From: Rhizobium hidalgonense
Lineage (GTDB): Bacteria; Pseudomonadota; Alphaproteobacteria; Rhizobiales; Rhizobiaceae
Reading direction: 5' to 3'
DNA: 64,000 bases
NCBI RefSeq assembly: GCF_002914525.1
Contig: NZ_LODW01000042.1
Coordinates: 117,367 to 181,366, forward strand
A model generated the notes under the pieces. That model had not been told where the DNA came from. It did no database searches and saw nothing but the letters and a program-made list of their open reading frames with translations. Each line of letters starts with the position of its first letter. Position 1 is the first letter of the stretch. Shown here one piece after another: positions 35,970 to 48,807 of this stretch. The position numbers and the translations under genes are program-made.

Positions 35970-37175
35970 TCAGCGTTCAGCGAGCGCCGGTTCGCCCTTC
36001 TTCTCGCGCACCATGTTGATGAAGCGGCGGAAGAGGTAGTGGCTGTCCTGCGGGCCGGGAGAGGCTTCGGGATGGTGCTGGACAGAGAAAACCTGCTTGC
36101 CGAGGACGCGCAAGCCGCAATTGGTGCCGTCGAAAAGGGAAATATGGGTCTCTTCAACGCCATCGGGCAGCGACTTCGAGTCGACCGCGAAGCCATGGTT
36201 CATCGAGACGATCTCGACCTTGCCGGTCGTATGATCCTTGACGGGATGGTTGGCGCCGTGATGGCCCTGATGCATCTTCTCGGTCTTGGCGCCGAGGGCA
36301 AGGCCCAGCATCTGATGGCCGAGACAGATGCCGAAGACCGGGATATCGGTTTTAACCAGCGTCTTGATCACCGGGACGGCGTATTCGCCGGTCGCCGCCG
36401 GGTCGCCCGGGCCGTTCGACAGGAAAATGCCGTCCGGCTGCATGGCGAGCACGTCTTCGGCGCTGGTTGCGGCCGGCACGACCGTCACCTTGCAATCCAG
36501 ACCGGCAAACAGCCGCAGGATGTTGCGCTTGACGCCGTAATCGAGGCAGACGACGTGGTATTTGGCATCCGCCGCGCCGAGTTGACCGTAACCTTCGTTC
36601 CAAACCCACGGGGTCTCGGTCCATTGCGAGGACTGGCCCGACGAGGCGACCTTGGCAAGGTCGAGACCTTCGAGGCCGCTCCAGGCTTTGGCTTCGGCCT
36701 TCAGGGTCTCGATATCGAAGACGCCGTTCGGGTCGTGGGCGATCACCGCGTTCGGGGCACCGTTCTCGCGGATCCAGGCGGTCAGTGCGCGCGTGTCGAT
36801 GCCGCAGAGACCGATGACGCCGCGCGCCTTCAGCCAATGGTCGAGATGCTTGGCGGCGCGATAGTTCGAGGGGTCGGTGATATCGGCCTTGAAGATGACG
36901 CCGACCGCGCCGTGGCGGGCGGCAGGCGTCAGATCCTCGATGTCTTCATCATTGGCGCCGATATTGCCGATATGCGGAAAGGTGAAGGTGACGATCTGGC
37001 CGAGATAGGAGGGGTCGGTCATGATCTCTTCATAGCCGGTCAGCGCGGTGTTGAAGACCACTTCGGCCTGGACCTTGCCGGTGGCGCCGATGCCCTTGCC
37101 TTCGATGATCGTGCCGTCGGCAAGAACGAGCAGGGCGGTCGGCTTTTCGATTGTCCAGGGTGCTGTCGCGGTCAT
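35970..37175 (-). CDS. carA: Carbamoyl-phosphate synthase small (glutaminase) subunit
   Basis: 401 residues from the ATG at 37175 (MTATAPWTIEKP); ATG 37181, two codons upstream, is possible. An amidotransferase class I domain fills the C-terminal half: catalytic C284 in GICLGHQM, and HHPEASPGP carrying the catalytic His and Glu. It hydrolyses glutamine and passes ammonia to CarB. Its partner carB lies upstream in the window, so the subunits are encoded at separate sites. Confidence 0.96.
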   Translation of the reverse strand: MTATAPWTIEKPTALLVLADGTIIEGKGIGATGKVQAEVVFNTALTGYEEIMTDPSYLGQIVTFTFPHIGNIGANDEDIEDLTPAARHGAVGVIFKADITDPSNYRAAKHLDHWLKARGVIGLCGIDTRALTAWIRENGAPNAVIAHDPNGVFDIETLKAEAKAWSGLEGLDLAKVASSGQSSQWTETPWVWNEGYGQLGAADAKYHVVCLDYGVKRNILRLFAGLDCKVTVVPAATSAEDVLAMQPDGIFLSNGPGDPAATGEYAVPVIKTLVKTDIPVFGICLGHQMLGLALGAKTEKMHQGHHGANHPVKDHTTGKVEIVSMNHGFAVDSKSLPDGVEETHISLFDGTNCGLRVLGKQVFSVQHHPEASPGPQDSHYLFRRFINMVREKKGEPALAER

Positions 37176-37445
37176 CTTCATCCCGTTTCCGGCGGTCGGT
37201 GCGCGTTGCCGCGCTCGTCGCCATTTGATCTCGCAGGCGTGTGGACACGGCAATGCCGCGCGCTTCAGGCCTGATCACGAATTTTGGTGCAGGTGGCGGT
37301 AAATAGCCACGCAATCGCTTAGCGTCAATCTTTCTAGCCGAGATTGCCGCTGTTTTCCTGCGCTTTATCGCGGCGACCGCGCAATTTATTTGATCCGCCA
37401 CATCAGCGTGGTTTATGAAGCGGCATCAAAACAGGAGTGAAGACC

Positions 37446-37898
37446 ATGCTGCGCGATCAACTCGCCACCCAGCTGAAAGAGGCGATGAAGGCCAAGAACG
37501 CGGAGCGGCTTTCCACCGTCCGGCTGATTCAGGCTGCGGTCAAGGACCGCGATATCGCCAATCGCGGCACCGGCAAAGAGCAGGCGAGCGACGATGAGAT
37601 CCTGCAGATCCTCGCCAAGATGGTGAAGCAGCGCGACGAATCGGCCAAGATCTACGAGGAGAATTCCCGCCCGGAGCTTGCCGCCAAGGAGCGCGCCGAA
37701 ATCACCGTCATTCAGGATTTCATGCCGAACCAGCTTTCGGACAGTGAGGTACGCGCCAACATCTCGGCGATCATCGCCGAGACCGGTGCTGCCGGCGCCA
37801 AGGACATGGGCAAGGTCATGGCAGCGCTCAAGGAGCGTTATGCCGGGCAGATGGATTTCGCCAAGGCGTCGGCGACCGTCAAGGAACTTCTAAACTGA
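37446..37898 (+). CDS. GatB/YqeY domain protein
   Basis: 150 residues from the ATG at 37446, with AGGAG 10 nt upstream; an in-frame GTG at 37437 overlaps the ribosome site. MLRDQLATQLKEAMKAKNAERL and the YAGQMDFAKASATVKELL tail are typical of YqeY, an all-helical tRNA-amidotransferase-related protein, possibly binding tRNA. In many alphaproteobacteria yqeY precedes dnaG and rpoD; here one gene intervenes. Confidence 0.9.
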   Translation: MLRDQLATQLKEAMKAKNAERLSTVRLIQAAVKDRDIANRGTGKEQASDDEILQILAKMVKQRDESAKIYEENSRPELAAKERAEITVIQDFMPNQLSDSEVRANISAIIAETGAAGAKDMGKVMAALKERYAGQMDFAKASATVKELLN

Positions 37899-37905
37899 TG
37901 CGTCT

Positions 37906-38793
37906 TTAGACCACGCGTCTTGCCTGCGGTTCTTCCTGAACCGCAGGCCCGAGCACCGCTTCAGCGGCAGCATCGATGATGGCGAATTTCGCCGCCTGAT
38001 AATTCCAATATTCCATGATGAAGCGGCCCGACAGCCAGAAGTCTCCCTTGCGGGAGGGTTCGGTCCAGCCGACGCTTTCCATGGTCGCTGCCTGCGTCAG
38101 AAGCCGCTTCAGGTGAGTGTTGGAAATCATGAACTGTTCGCGGATTTCCCGGAGCGACAGCGGGCCAATCACGACACGTTCGGCCGTGCGGGGAAATTCC
38201 GGAAGGCGTGAGATCAGGTAGTCCATCACCAGGCCGCCGGTATTTGCCCAGTTGAAGAGGTTGAAGGTGGGGCCGGGGTTGCGCACCGCTTCGCTCCCGA
38301 TGATCGCCTTGGCGATCCGCGGCTGGATCGCTGCCATCATCGCCGAGGGATCGGCGGTGACCTTGCCGGCGCGTTCACCGCCGTCGAGGCTGTCGAGGAT
38401 CATCAGATGGGCGACGAGCCAACGAGTGAAATGCTGCTCGGCGGTTTCCGTGGGCTCCAGGTAGCGTGTGCGCCTGTCGGGGCCGGGAACCGGCCGCAGG
38501 AAACGATAGGCCAGCATTTCCTGCATGAAGGCTGCGGCCGTGTTGCGGCTGGCGATATCGTTCCTGATCGCGAAATCGATGAAGCGGCCGGAATAGAGAC
38601 CGCTCCTGCCATCGTCGGGGTGACCGTAGTGAAGCGCAAAGCCGGCATGTGCCATCAGCCAGCGCTGCTGTGCGGCGAAAATCGAGGCGATGCGCGGGCT
38701 CTCACGATAGATCGAGAGCATCTGATCGGCGCAATGCAGGATCGCAGCGAGAAAGCGATCGTCTGCTGCAAGAGTTTCAGCGGTAAAAGCCAT
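37906..38793 (-). CDS. Conserved hypothetical protein with winged-helix-like C-terminus
   Basis: 295 residues, family not recognised. Two regions look like helix-turn-helix: IASRNTAAAFMQEMLAYRFLRPV (about 80-102), and LREIREQFMISNTHLKRLLTQAATMESVGW, followed by a wing. It may be a DNA-binding regulator. An 11-bp inverted repeat (37922-37948) lies inside its last codons. Convergent with yqeY. Function not assigned. Confidence 0.6.
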   Translation of the reverse strand: MAFTAETLAADDRFLAAILHCADQMLSIYRESPRIASIFAAQQRWLMAHAGFALHYGHPDDGRSGLYSGRFIDFAIRNDIASRNTAAAFMQEMLAYRFLRPVPGPDRRTRYLEPTETAEQHFTRWLVAHLMILDSLDGGERAGKVTADPSAMMAAIQPRIAKAIIGSEAVRNPGPTFNLFNWANTGGLVMDYLISRLPEFPRTAERVVIGPLSLREIREQFMISNTHLKRLLTQAATMESVGWTEPSRKGDFWLSGRFIMEYWNYQAAKFAIIDAAAEAVLGPAVQEEPQARRVV

Positions 38794-39465
38794 GTGGAAG
38801 CGGTCCAGGGAATTCGGCGCATACTTCTTTCACGCAAGCGCTGCCTGTCAACGACTTTGTCAATAATCGGTTAATTTCAAAAGGGAATTTGTATCAGGGG
38901 AAGCCAAAATTTAAGAAGGCAGGAGCTGGGGGCGCTCCTGCCTTCTTGCTCTTTGCTTCCGCCGGCCAACGCAGGGCCGAGGCCCAAGCCGGAGGGTATT
39001 TGCAAAGGCACCCTTGCGAAGCGGCGCCGGGGGTAGGGATGGTGCTTCGCTCGGGGATCGCTTTGTTGAGATCGAACCTATTGCGGGATGGCGGCTTATT
39101 CAAATTACAAAAAAATAATGATTGCCGAAAACGTCGGTTTTGGAGGCGTCGAAGCGAAGGCTCGGGTGGCCGCGCCGGGATAAGGTTGCGCCATCGAAGC
39201 GGGTGATAAGTATATGTTTCAAAACGGTTTACCTCTGCCACAACAAGGGCCGGCACCTTTGCCAAGACTTTTGCGGAGGGGGGAATTTCAGTGCTCGAAG
39301 GACAATAGTGTCGCACCCTGTCGCAGGGGGCGATAACGTGTTTTTGATTGGATAACCGAGCCGCTGATGACGGGTGCACTTGCCTGTGAATAGCGGGTTT
39401 TCATGACAAGTTTCGTGGCATGGGGCGGCAAAGCAGCTTATATGGAGGCTGGCCAAGAGGTTTAG
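38794..39465. other. 672-bp intergenic region upstream of dnaG
   Basis: Contains a strong unassigned hairpin (38913-38947, 14-bp perfect arms, 7-nt loop). The short open frames here lack coding bias. The dnaG promoter and leader must lie at the right end. Confidence 0.5.
38913..38947. repeat. 14-bp perfect inverted repeat (hairpin)
   Basis: AAGAAGGCAGGAGC and its complement with a 7-nt G-rich loop, followed on the plus strand by GCTCTTTGCTT. Could terminate an unannotated transcript; no gene explains it. Confidence 0.55.
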
Positions 39466-41472
39466 ATGCGCTTTTCCAACACCTTTCTCGATGATATTCG
39501 CGACCGCGTTCCGATTTCGAACGTGATTGCGCGCCGCGTCAGCTGGGATAAGCGCAAGACCAACGTGTCGCGCGGCGATTACTGGGCATGCTGCCCGTTC
39601 CACGGCGAGAAATCGCCGAGTTTCCACTGCGAGGACCGTAAGGGCCGCTATCATTGCTTCGGCTGCGGCGTCACCGGCGATCATTTTCGCTTCCTCACGG
39701 AGCTGGAAGGCTTGAGCTTTCCCGAGGCGGTGCAGCAGGTCGCCGATATGGCCGGCGTGCCGATGCCGCTTGCCGATCCTGTGATGGAGAAGCGCGAGAA
39801 GGAGCGCGGCTCGCTGATCGACGTCATGGAAATGGCGACACAATTTTTCCAGGATCAGTTGCAGACGGCGAATGGGGCGAGGGCGCGCGCCTATCTGCGC
39901 GACCGCGGGCTGACCGGACGCACCATCGAGACCTTCCGCCTCGGCTATGCGCCTGACAGCCGCAATGCGCTCAAGGAATTCCTCGCCGGCAAGGGTGTCT
40001 CCAAGGAGCAGATCGAGGCCTGCGGCCTGGTCGTTCATGAAAACGTGCCGGTGTCCTACGATCGTTTCCGCGATCGCATCATGTTCCCGATCCTTTCGTC
40101 GCGGGAAAAGGTGATCGCCTTCGGCGGCCGCGCCATGTCATCAGATGCACCGGCGAAATATCTGAACTCCAACGAGACGGAACTCTTCCACAAGGGCAAT
40201 GTCCTCTACAATTTCGCCCGCGCGCGCCGCGCCATCCAGGGGCCTGGCCGCGGTGATCCCCAGGATGACAATGCGAGCGGCACCATTATCGCTGTCGAAG
40301 GCTATATGGATGTGATCGCGCTCTATCAGGCGGGTATCGAGAACGCCGTCGCGCCGCTCGGCACGGCGCTCACCGAAAACCAGCTCGAACTGCTCTGGAA
40401 GATGGTGCCGCAGCCGGTGCTCTGTTTCGACGGCGACGGCGCCGGCATTCGCGCCGCCAACCGCGCCGCCGAACTGGCGCTGCCGCATTTGAAGCCCGGC
40501 CGTTCCGTCCGCTTTGCGCTACTGCCCGATGGCAAGGACCCCGACGATCTGGTGCGCGATGACGGCCGTGCCCCCTTTGACAAGGTGATGAGCCAGGCAA
40601 AGCCTCTATCGGAGATGCTCTGGAGCCGGGAGATCAACACGGGCAAATTCGACACGCCCGAGGCACGCGCCGAGCTCGAGGCGCGGCTGAAGCAGCTGGT
40701 GGCGGTCATCGCCGACGAGAATGTCCGCCGCCATTATCAGCAGGATATACGCGACCGGCTGAACGCCTTCTTCCAGCCGCAGTTCCAGAACCGCAATAAT
40801 GGCGAGCGCCGCGCCTTTAACGGCAACGGCAATTTCCGTGCGGGCCGCGACAATCCGTCCAAGGCAGGGCCGAAAAGCCCCAGCATCATTTCCGACCGGC
40901 TTGCCCGTTCGGGCCCCGTTCGCGGCCACCAGGCCAATACGGCGCTGCGCGAAAGCGTGCTGGCGCTCACCGTCGTCAACCATCCGGCCTTGATGATCGA
41001 CGATTATGATGAGATCGCCGCAATCGAATATGACAGCCGCGAGCTGCAGCGGCTCTGGTCGGCGATGCTTGGGGCCGCCGCTGCCGTCGCCGGCCCGCAT
41101 CTGACGCGCGAGTATCTGACCGAACGGTTGGAATTCGAAGGCTTCGGCCCGCTCATCAAGAGCCTCGACCAGCAGGTGCGCAATGCCCGGCTGTGGATCG
41201 CCACCGAAGAGGCGGCGATGGAGGATGCGCGTGAGGGATACCGGCAGGCGCTGGCCTCCCATAAACGGGCAAAAGCGCTGCGCCGGCAGAAGAACGAGCT
41301 CGAACGCGAGATCGCGCTGGCGACCGAAGCCGGCGACGGCGAGGCGATCGTTCAGCTGATGCGGGCGCAGCAGGAAGTGCATTTCGAAGGCGTGCGCCTT
41401 GAGAACCAGGAGGCGATCATCGACGGCTTCGGCGTGCTTTCCGGCCGCGTCAAAGGGGCGGCGAACCACTGA
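39466..41472 (+). CDS. dnaG: DNA primase DnaG
   Basis: 668 residues. Zinc-binding CHC2 domain (C43, H46, C64, C67: CPFHGEK...YHCFGCG), TOPRIM domain with [10 protein letters not shown] and [10 protein letters not shown], and a C-terminal DnaB-interaction region. Synthesises RNA primers at replication forks. The ATG follows GAGGT. The last base of its stop is the first base of recQ. Confidence 0.97.
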   Translation: MRFSNTFLDDIRDRVPISNVIARRVSWDKRKTNVSRGDYWACCPFHGEKSPSFHCEDRKGRYHCFGCGVTGDHFRFLTELEGLSFPEAVQQVADMAGVPMPLADPVMEKREKERGSLIDVMEMATQFFQDQLQTANGARARAYLRDRGLTGRTIETFRLGYAPDSRNALKEFLAGKGVSKEQIEACGLVVHENVPVSYDRFRDRIMFPILSSREKVIAFGGRAMSSDAPAKYLNSNETELFHKGNVLYNFARARRAIQGPGRGDPQDDNASGTIIAVEGYMDVIALYQAGIENAVAPLGTALTENQLELLWKMVPQPVLCFDGDGAGIRAANRAAELALPHLKPGRSVRFALLPDGKDPDDLVRDDGRAPFDKVMSQAKPLSEMLWSREINTGKFDTPEARAELEARLKQLVAVIADENVRRHYQQDIRDRLNAFFQPQFQNRNNGERRAFNGNGNFRAGRDNPSKAGPKSPSIISDRLARSGPVRGHQANTALRESVLALTVVNHPALMIDDYDEIAAIEYDSRELQRLWSAMLGAAAAVAGPHLTREYLTERLEFEGFGPLIKSLDQQVRNARLWIATEEAAMEDAREGYRQALASHKRAKALRRQKNELEREIALATEAGDGEAIVQLMRAQQEVHFEGVRLENQEAIIDGFGVLSGRVKGAANH

Positions 41473-43340
41473 TGCCGCTGACCGAACGGAACGAACCAGG
41501 CTTTTCCGCCGCCGATGCGCTGTTTTCCGCCGGCCGCGCGCCGCTCGATATTCTCAAGCAGGTCTACGGCTATTCCTCCTTCCGCGGCAAGCAGCAACAG
41601 GTGGTCGAGCATGTGGTCGCCGGCGGCGATGCCGTGGTGCTCTTCCCCACAGGTGCGGGCAAATCCCTGTGCTTCCAGATCCCGGCGCTCTGCCGTGACG
41701 GTGTCGGAATCGTCGTTTCGCCGCTGATTGCGCTGATGCGCGATCAGGTCGAGGCGATGAAGCAGCTCGGCATCCGCGCCGCCGCGCTCAATTCGTCGCT
41801 GTCACGCGAGGAGTTCATCGAGGTTCGCCGGGCGCTTTCGGCAGGCAAGCTCGACCTTCTCTACGTCACACCCGAGCGCATCCTGACCGACGGTTTCCGC
41901 GAGCTGATCGCCAACGAAAAGATCGCGCTGTTTGCGATCGACGAGGCCCATTGCGTCTCGCAATGGGGCCATGATTTCCGCCCGGAATATCGAGCGCTCG
42001 GCCAACTCGGCGAGCAATATCCCGGCGTGCCGAGGGTGGCGCTGACGGCAACCGCCGATCCGCATACGCGCGACGACATTATCGAGCGGCTGGGGCTCGA
42101 CGCTGCCGAGATCTTCACCACCAGCTTCGACCGTCCGAACATCGCCTATGAAATCGTCGAGCGGGACCAGCCGCGTCAGCAGCTCCTGCGGTTCCTGTCC
42201 GGCCACAAGGGAAACAGCGGCATCGTCTATTGCCTGTCGCGCGCCAAGGTCGAGGATACGGCCGAGTGGTTGAACGGGCAGGGAGTGCGCGCGCTTGCCT
42301 ACCATGCCGGTATGGACAGGGCGGTTCGCGACGCAAATCAGGATGCTTTCCTGAAAGAGGAAAACCTCTGCCTGGTCGCCACCGTCGCCTTCGGCATGGG
42401 CATCGACAAGCCGAATGTACGTTATGTCGCCCACCTCGACCTGCCGGGCTCGGTGGAAGCCTATTACCAGGAGACCGGGCGCGCCGGGCGCGACGGCCTG
42501 CCGTCGGAGGTCTGGATGGCCTATGGCATGGCCGATGTCATCCAGCGCGGCCGGATGATCGATGAGGGCGGTGCCGCCGCGGAGATCAAGCGGGTCGAGC
42601 GCGCCAAGCTCAATGCATTGCTGGCGATCTGCGAGACCGCCTCCTGCCGCCGCCAGGCGATCCTTGGCCATTTCGGCGAGGCGCATGCCGGCCAATGCGG
42701 CAATTGCGACACCTGCCTGAAGCCGGTCGAGACCTGGGAAGGCACGGAAGCGGCGATCAAGGCGCTGGCCGCGGTCTACCGCACCGGCGAGCGTTTCGGC
42801 GCCGGCCACGTCATCGATGTGCTTCTCGGCAACGTCAACGAAAAGACCGAGCGTTTCGGTCATGTCGATATGCCGGTGTTCGGCGCCGGCAAGGATATTC
42901 CATCGCGCACCTGGCAATCCGTCTACCGCCAACTGCTGGCCATGGGGCTGATCCGTGTCGATCATGAAGCCTATGGCGCGCTGAAGCTGGAGCCGGAGGC
43001 GCGCGCCGTCTTCAAGCAAGAGCGGCAGGTGTTCTTCCGCAAGGACCGACCGGCCTCGGAACGGCGCACGAAGAAGGCGGAACGCAGCGAGCGCAAATCA
43101 GGGCTTTCGGGGGCTGACGGCAGTCTGTTCGAGGCGCTGCGGGCCGAGCGCATGGCGATCGCCAAATCGCTCGGCGTGCCGCCCTATGTCGTCTTCCCCG
43201 ATACGACGCTGATCGCCTTTGCTACGGAACGGCCGAGGAGCCGCAAGGAACTGCTTGCCATATCCGGCGTCGGGCAGGCGAAGCTCGAGCGCTATGGCGA
43301 TGCCTTCCTGGAAATCATCCTGACGCAGGATAACGGCTGA
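41472..43340 (+). CDS. recQ: ATP-dependent DNA helicase RecQ
   Basis: 622 residues: Walker [21 protein letters not shown] box [20 protein letters not shown], motif [12 protein letters not shown], the zinc-binding region ([20 protein letters not shown]), RQC domain, and HRDC at the C terminus ([20 protein letters not shown]). Unwinds recombination and fork intermediates. Its ATG overlaps the dnaG stop (TGATG), so translation is probably coupled. Confidence 0.97.
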   Translation: MPLTERNEPGFSAADALFSAGRAPLDILKQVYGYSSFRGKQQQVVEHVVAGGDAVVLFPTGAGKSLCFQIPALCRDGVGIVVSPLIALMRDQVEAMKQLGIRAAALNSSLSREEFIEVRRALSAGKLDLLYVTPERILTDGFRELIANEKIALFAIDEAHCVSQWGHDFRPEYRALGQLGEQYPGVPRVALTATADPHTRDDIIERLGLDAAEIFTTSFDRPNIAYEIVERDQPRQQLLRFLSGHKGNSGIVYCLSRAKVEDTAEWLNGQGVRALAYHAGMDRAVRDANQDAFLKEENLCLVATVAFGMGIDKPNVRYVAHLDLPGSVEAYYQETGRAGRDGLPSEVWMAYGMADVIQRGRMIDEGGAAAEIKRVERAKLNALLAICETASCRRQAILGHFGEAHAGQCGNCDTCLKPVETWEGTEAAIKALAAVYRTGERFGAGHVIDVLLGNVNEKTERFGHVDMPVFGAGKDIPSRTWQSVYRQLLAMGLIRVDHEAYGALKLEPEARAVFKQERQVFFRKDRPASERRTKKAERSERKSGLSGADGSLFEALRAERMAIAKSLGVPPYVVFPDTTLIAFATERPRSRKELLAISGVGQAKLERYGDAFLEIILTQDNG

Positions 43341-43356
43341 ACGAGGTCGGTTGATC

Positions 43357-43372
43357 TGTTCAGCACTGAACA
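43357..43372. promoter_or_regulatory. Palindromic candidate operator upstream of kbl-tdh
   Basis: TGTTCAG-CA-CTGAACA, a 7-bp perfect inverted repeat 61 bp before the kbl start, in the only space available for a kbl promoter. The binding protein is unknown. Confidence 0.45.
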
Positions 43373-43433
43373 AGACAATCCGGCGGCGGTATGCTAACCC
43401 GAGTGCTATAAAAAACGTCAGGAAGGGCCGCCC

Positions 43434-44621
43434 ATGACCTCGCCATTTCTCTCCCATCTCCGAGCCGAGATTTCGGCGCTGAAGGATGCCGGGCTTTACA
43501 AATCCGAGCGCGTCATCAGCTCCAAACAAGCCGGCGAGATCGGAATTTCGACCGGCGAGCGGGTGCTGAATTTCTGCGCCAACAACTATCTCGGCCTTGC
43601 CGACAACGAGGAACTGGCCGAGGCCGGCAAGAGGGCGCTCGATCGCTACGGCTACGGCATGGCCTCGGTGCGCTTCATCTGCGGCACGCAGGAGGAGCAT
43701 AAGCAACTCGAAGCGCGTATCTCCTCCTTCCTCGGCCTGGAAGACACGATCCTCTATTCCTCCTGCTTTGACGCCAATGGCGGCCTGTTCGAAACGCTGC
43801 TTTCGGAGGAGGACGCGATCATTTCGGACGCGCTCAACCACGCCTCGATCATCGACGGCGTCCGGCTTTCGAAGGCCAAACGCTTCCGCTACGCCAACAA
43901 CGATATGGCGGCACTCGAAGAGGAACTGAAAAAGGCTGAAGGCAGCCGCTTCAAGCTGATCGCCACTGATGGCGTCTTCTCGATGGACGGTATCATCGCC
44001 AATCTCGGCGGCGTTTGCGATCTCGCCGAAAAATACGGCGCGATGGTGATGGTCGATGACAGCCACGCGGTCGGCTTCGTCGGCAAGAATGGCCGCGGCT
44101 CGCCGGAACATTGCGGGGTCGAAGGCCGAATCGACATCATCACCGGCACGCTCGGCAAGGCGCTCGGTGGCGCGTCCGGCGGTTATACATCTGCCAAGGC
44201 TGAAGTCGTCGAATGGCTGCGGCAGCGCTCGCGGCCCTATCTGTTCTCGAACACGCTGGCGCCGGTTATCGCCGCCGCCTCGCTCAAAGTGTTCGACCTC
44301 ATTGAAAACGGCAATGCCTTGCGCCAGCACCTGTCCGACAATGCCGATCTCTTCCGCCGCGAGATGACCAAGCTCGGCTTCACGCTTGCCGGCGAAGGCC
44401 ATCCGATCATCCCGGTCATGCTTGGCGATGCCAAGCTCGCCCAGGACATGGCGGGGCTGATGCTGAAGAAGGGCATCTATGTCATCGGCTTTTCCTTCCC
44501 GGTCGTGCCGAAGGGCCAGGCCCGCATCCGCACGCAGATGTCGGCGGCGCATTCCAGGGCGGATGTGGAGCGGGCGATTGCGGCCTTTGCCGAGGCTGGG
44601 CGGGATCTGAGCGTGATTTGA
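43434..44621 (+). CDS. kbl: Glycine C-acetyltransferase (2-amino-3-ketobutyrate CoA ligase)
   Basis: 395-residue PLP enzyme of the alpha-oxoamine synthase family. [28 protein letters not shown] and the PLP lysine region [15 protein letters not shown] are intact. It splits 2-amino-3-ketobutyrate, made by Tdh, into glycine and acetyl-CoA. AGGAAGG precedes the ATG. Forms the threonine-degradation operon with tdh. Confidence 0.96.
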   Translation: MTSPFLSHLRAEISALKDAGLYKSERVISSKQAGEIGISTGERVLNFCANNYLGLADNEELAEAGKRALDRYGYGMASVRFICGTQEEHKQLEARISSFLGLEDTILYSSCFDANGGLFETLLSEEDAIISDALNHASIIDGVRLSKAKRFRYANNDMAALEEELKKAEGSRFKLIATDGVFSMDGIIANLGGVCDLAEKYGAMVMVDDSHAVGFVGKNGRGSPEHCGVEGRIDIITGTLGKALGGASGGYTSAKAEVVEWLRQRSRPYLFSNTLAPVIAAASLKVFDLIENGNALRQHLSDNADLFRREMTKLGFTLAGEGHPIIPVMLGDAKLAQDMAGLMLKKGIYVIGFSFPVVPKGQARIRTQMSAAHSRADVERAIAAFAEAGRDLSVI

Positions 44622-44630
44622 GACTGGGGC

Positions 44631-44654
44631 TGCCCCTCACCCTAACCCTGCGGG
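44631..44654. repeat. Fragment of the interspersed element also at 61 kb
   Basis: TGCCCCTCACCCTAACCCT (19 nt) is identical to a stretch of the larger element at 61046-61190, showing a short remnant of a dispersed rhizobial repeat within the kbl-tdh gap. Confidence 0.5.
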
Positions 44655-44680
44655 AATAGGCACTGGCCAAGGATATAGAT

Positions 44681-45718
44681 ATGTCGAACATGATGAAGGC
44701 GCTGGTCAAGTCGAAGCCGGAAGTCGGGCTCTGGATGGAGAATGTGCCGGTGCCGGAGGTCGGGCCGAACGATGTGCTGATCCGGGTGAGGAAATCGGCG
44801 ATCTGCGGCACCGACGTCCATATCTGGAACTGGGATCAGTGGGCGCAGAAGAGCATCCCAGTGCCGATGGTCGTCGGCCATGAATTTTCCGGCGAGATTG
44901 CCGAGATCGGTTCGGCGGTTACCCGTTATCATGTCGGCGAGCGGGTTTCGGGCGAGGGGCATATCGTCTGCGGCAAGTGCCGCAACTGCCGGGCGGGCAG
45001 GGGGCATCTCTGCCGCAACACGCTCGGAGTCGGCGTCAACCGGCCGGGTTCCTTCGGCGAGTTCGTCTGCATTCCCGAAAGCAATGTCGTGGCGATCCCG
45101 GAGGATATTTCCGATGAGATCGCCGCGATTTTCGATCCGTTCGGCAATGCCGTGCACACGGCACTCTCCTTCGATCTCGTCGGCGAGGACGTGCTCGTCA
45201 CCGGCGCCGGGCCGATCGGCATCATGGGGGCGCTGGTCGCCAAACGTTCGGGCGCCCGCAAGGTGGTGATCACCGATATCAACCCGCACCGGCTGGCGCT
45301 GGCGCGCAAGCTCGGCATCGACCACGTCGTCGACGCTTCGAGCGAAAACCTGGCCGACGTGATGAAGGCGATCGGCATGACGGAGGGTTTCGACGTCGGG
45401 CTCGAAATGTCGGGGGCCGCACCCGCCTTCCGCGACATGATCGACAAGATGAACAACGGCGGCAAGATCGCCATTCTCGGTATTGCGCCTGCCGGTTTCG
45501 AGATCGACTGGAACAAGGTGATCTTCAAGATGCTCAATCTCAAGGGCATCTACGGCCGCGAGATGTTCGAGACCTGGTACAAGATGATCGCCTTCGTCCA
45601 GGGCGGCCTCGACCTTTCGCCGATCATCACCCACCGCATCGGCATCGACGATTTCCGCGACGGCTTCGAGGCGATGCGGTCAGGCAATTCAGGCAAGGTC
45701 GTGATGGATTGGATGTGA
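44681..45718 (+). CDS. tdh: L-threonine 3-dehydrogenase
   Basis: 345-residue zinc-dependent medium-chain dehydrogenase. Catalytic zinc C near [13 protein letters not shown] and GHEFSGEI; structural zinc C-x2-C-x2-C-x7-C ([15 protein letters not shown]); NAD motif [13 protein letters not shown]. Oxidises threonine to 2-amino-3-ketobutyrate, the Kbl substrate; the pair forms a pathway to glycine. Confidence 0.96.
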   Translation: MSNMMKALVKSKPEVGLWMENVPVPEVGPNDVLIRVRKSAICGTDVHIWNWDQWAQKSIPVPMVVGHEFSGEIAEIGSAVTRYHVGERVSGEGHIVCGKCRNCRAGRGHLCRNTLGVGVNRPGSFGEFVCIPESNVVAIPEDISDEIAAIFDPFGNAVHTALSFDLVGEDVLVTGAGPIGIMGALVAKRSGARKVVITDINPHRLALARKLGIDHVVDASSENLADVMKAIGMTEGFDVGLEMSGAAPAFRDMIDKMNNGGKIAILGIAPAGFEIDWNKVIFKMLNLKGIYGREMFETWYKMIAFVQGGLDLSPIITHRIGIDDFRDGFEAMRSGNSGKVVMDWM

Positions 45719-45728
45719 GGAGGAAGAC

Positions 45729-46076
45729 ATGCTCCATGAAGGAAGCTGCCATTGCGGAAAAGTCGCTTTCGAAGTCGAAGGCGAATTCACCGAGGCGCTG
45801 GACTGCAACTGTTCGCTCTGCCGCCGGCGGGGCGGGCTCCTGGCCTTCGTGCCGCGCGACAAGCTGGTGCTGAAGACGCCCGAAGACGATCTCTCGACCT
45901 ATACTTTCAACAGGCATGTCATCCGGCATCACTTCTGCGCCAATTGCGGCATCGCGCCGTTCGGCGAAGGCGTAGGACCGAATGGCGCGGCCATGGCGTC
46001 GGTCAATCTGCGCTGCATTCCTGCGGTCGATCTCGGCGCGCTGAAGGTGACGGCCTATGATGGTGAGGCAAAGTAG
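45729..46076 (+). CDS. GFA family (glutathione-dependent formaldehyde-activating-like) protein
   Basis: 115 residues. The zinc-binding cysteines are GSCHCGK, DCNCSLCRRRGG and FCANCGIAPF, the standard GFA beta-tent arrangement. Starts 11 bp after tdh with a strong GAGGAGGA site, so probably in the same transcript. Exact substrate unknown; many GFA proteins are not formaldehyde-specific. Confidence 0.85.
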   Translation: MLHEGSCHCGKVAFEVEGEFTEALDCNCSLCRRRGGLLAFVPRDKLVLKTPEDDLSTYTFNRHVIRHHFCANCGIAPFGEGVGPNGAAMASVNLRCIPAVDLGALKVTAYDGEAK

Positions 46077-46543
46077 CCAGTATTGTCCGTACAGAGGCGA
46101 ATAGACCAACGACAGGACGCAAAAAAGCCGCGAACAACTGGCACGGGGAGCAAAATCCGTGCTGCCCTTGTCTTTTGTTCGCCGCATCTTAAATAAGGGT
46201 TCGCAATCGCTGCCGCGGTTCAAAGCCTGTGGATAAGGCTTTTTCCGATATTTCGTGAGCTTTTTTTCTGGAAAAGCTTGACGAGAGCAAAAAATGTGGG
46301 AATCACCGTTCGACTTGTTGAAACGGTGAACTGGGTCAAGGCGGATCGCGCAACCATGGCCGGAAATCCAAAAGCAAAAAAGATTTGCTATCCGGTGCCG
46401 GCGATCGTGGTTAATCAGGCTTTAAATGTCATCCCGTTAGGTGGGCAAAGGTGATTCTAGGGCGACGCGTGCGGCGCGTCAGGCCCGGAGACGGCCCATT
46501 CACCGTAGCGAGATTGGATAGCGTCAGGAAGGCGACGATATAA
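46077..46543. other. 467-bp region upstream of rpoD
   Basis: No protein-coding gene. A large hairpin lies at 46121-46185, and a CTTGAC hexamer (46277-46282) is a possible -35 for rpoD. It must contain the rpoD promoter(s) and a long leader. Confidence 0.5.
46121..46185 (-). terminator. Terminator-like hairpin upstream of rpoD; possible sRNA 3' end
   Basis: On the minus strand an outer 11-bp stem (one mismatch) and an inner stem (GCACGG / CCGTGC) end in six T. The T-tract points to minus-strand transcripts, although no minus-strand gene precedes it. Confidence 0.5.
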
Positions 46544-48601
<2,058 letters not shown>

Positions 48602-48625
48602 GGTTTCGACGACGCCGATCATTGG

Positions 48626-48656
48626 AAAAGCCGGGCCTGCGCCCGGCTTTTGCTTT
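48626..48656 (+). terminator. Rho-independent terminator of rpoD
   Basis: Perfect 11-bp stem AAAAGCCGGGC / GCCCGGCTTTT with a 4-nt loop, then GCTTTT, 24 bp after the stop codon. Confidence 0.88.
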
Positions 48657-48807
48657 TGTAATTAACACCAATGATCGGGGCGATTTTCTTGTCCCCTCAT
48701 GGTGACAGGGCTATAATCCGGCCACGGGGGAAGGGATCGATCGCGCGGCGCGAACCAAGGTCGACGCATACCTGCGTGGACTGGCTCCTCCGTTAAGGAG
48801 GTACGAC

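Noticed and set aside
35859..37274. 471-codon plus-strand ORF
   Set aside because: Antisense to carA; its translation is a shadow of the GC-rich carA frame with no family resemblance.
43098..44552. 484-codon minus-strand ORF
   Set aside because: Antisense to recQ and kbl, both certain genes; no family features.
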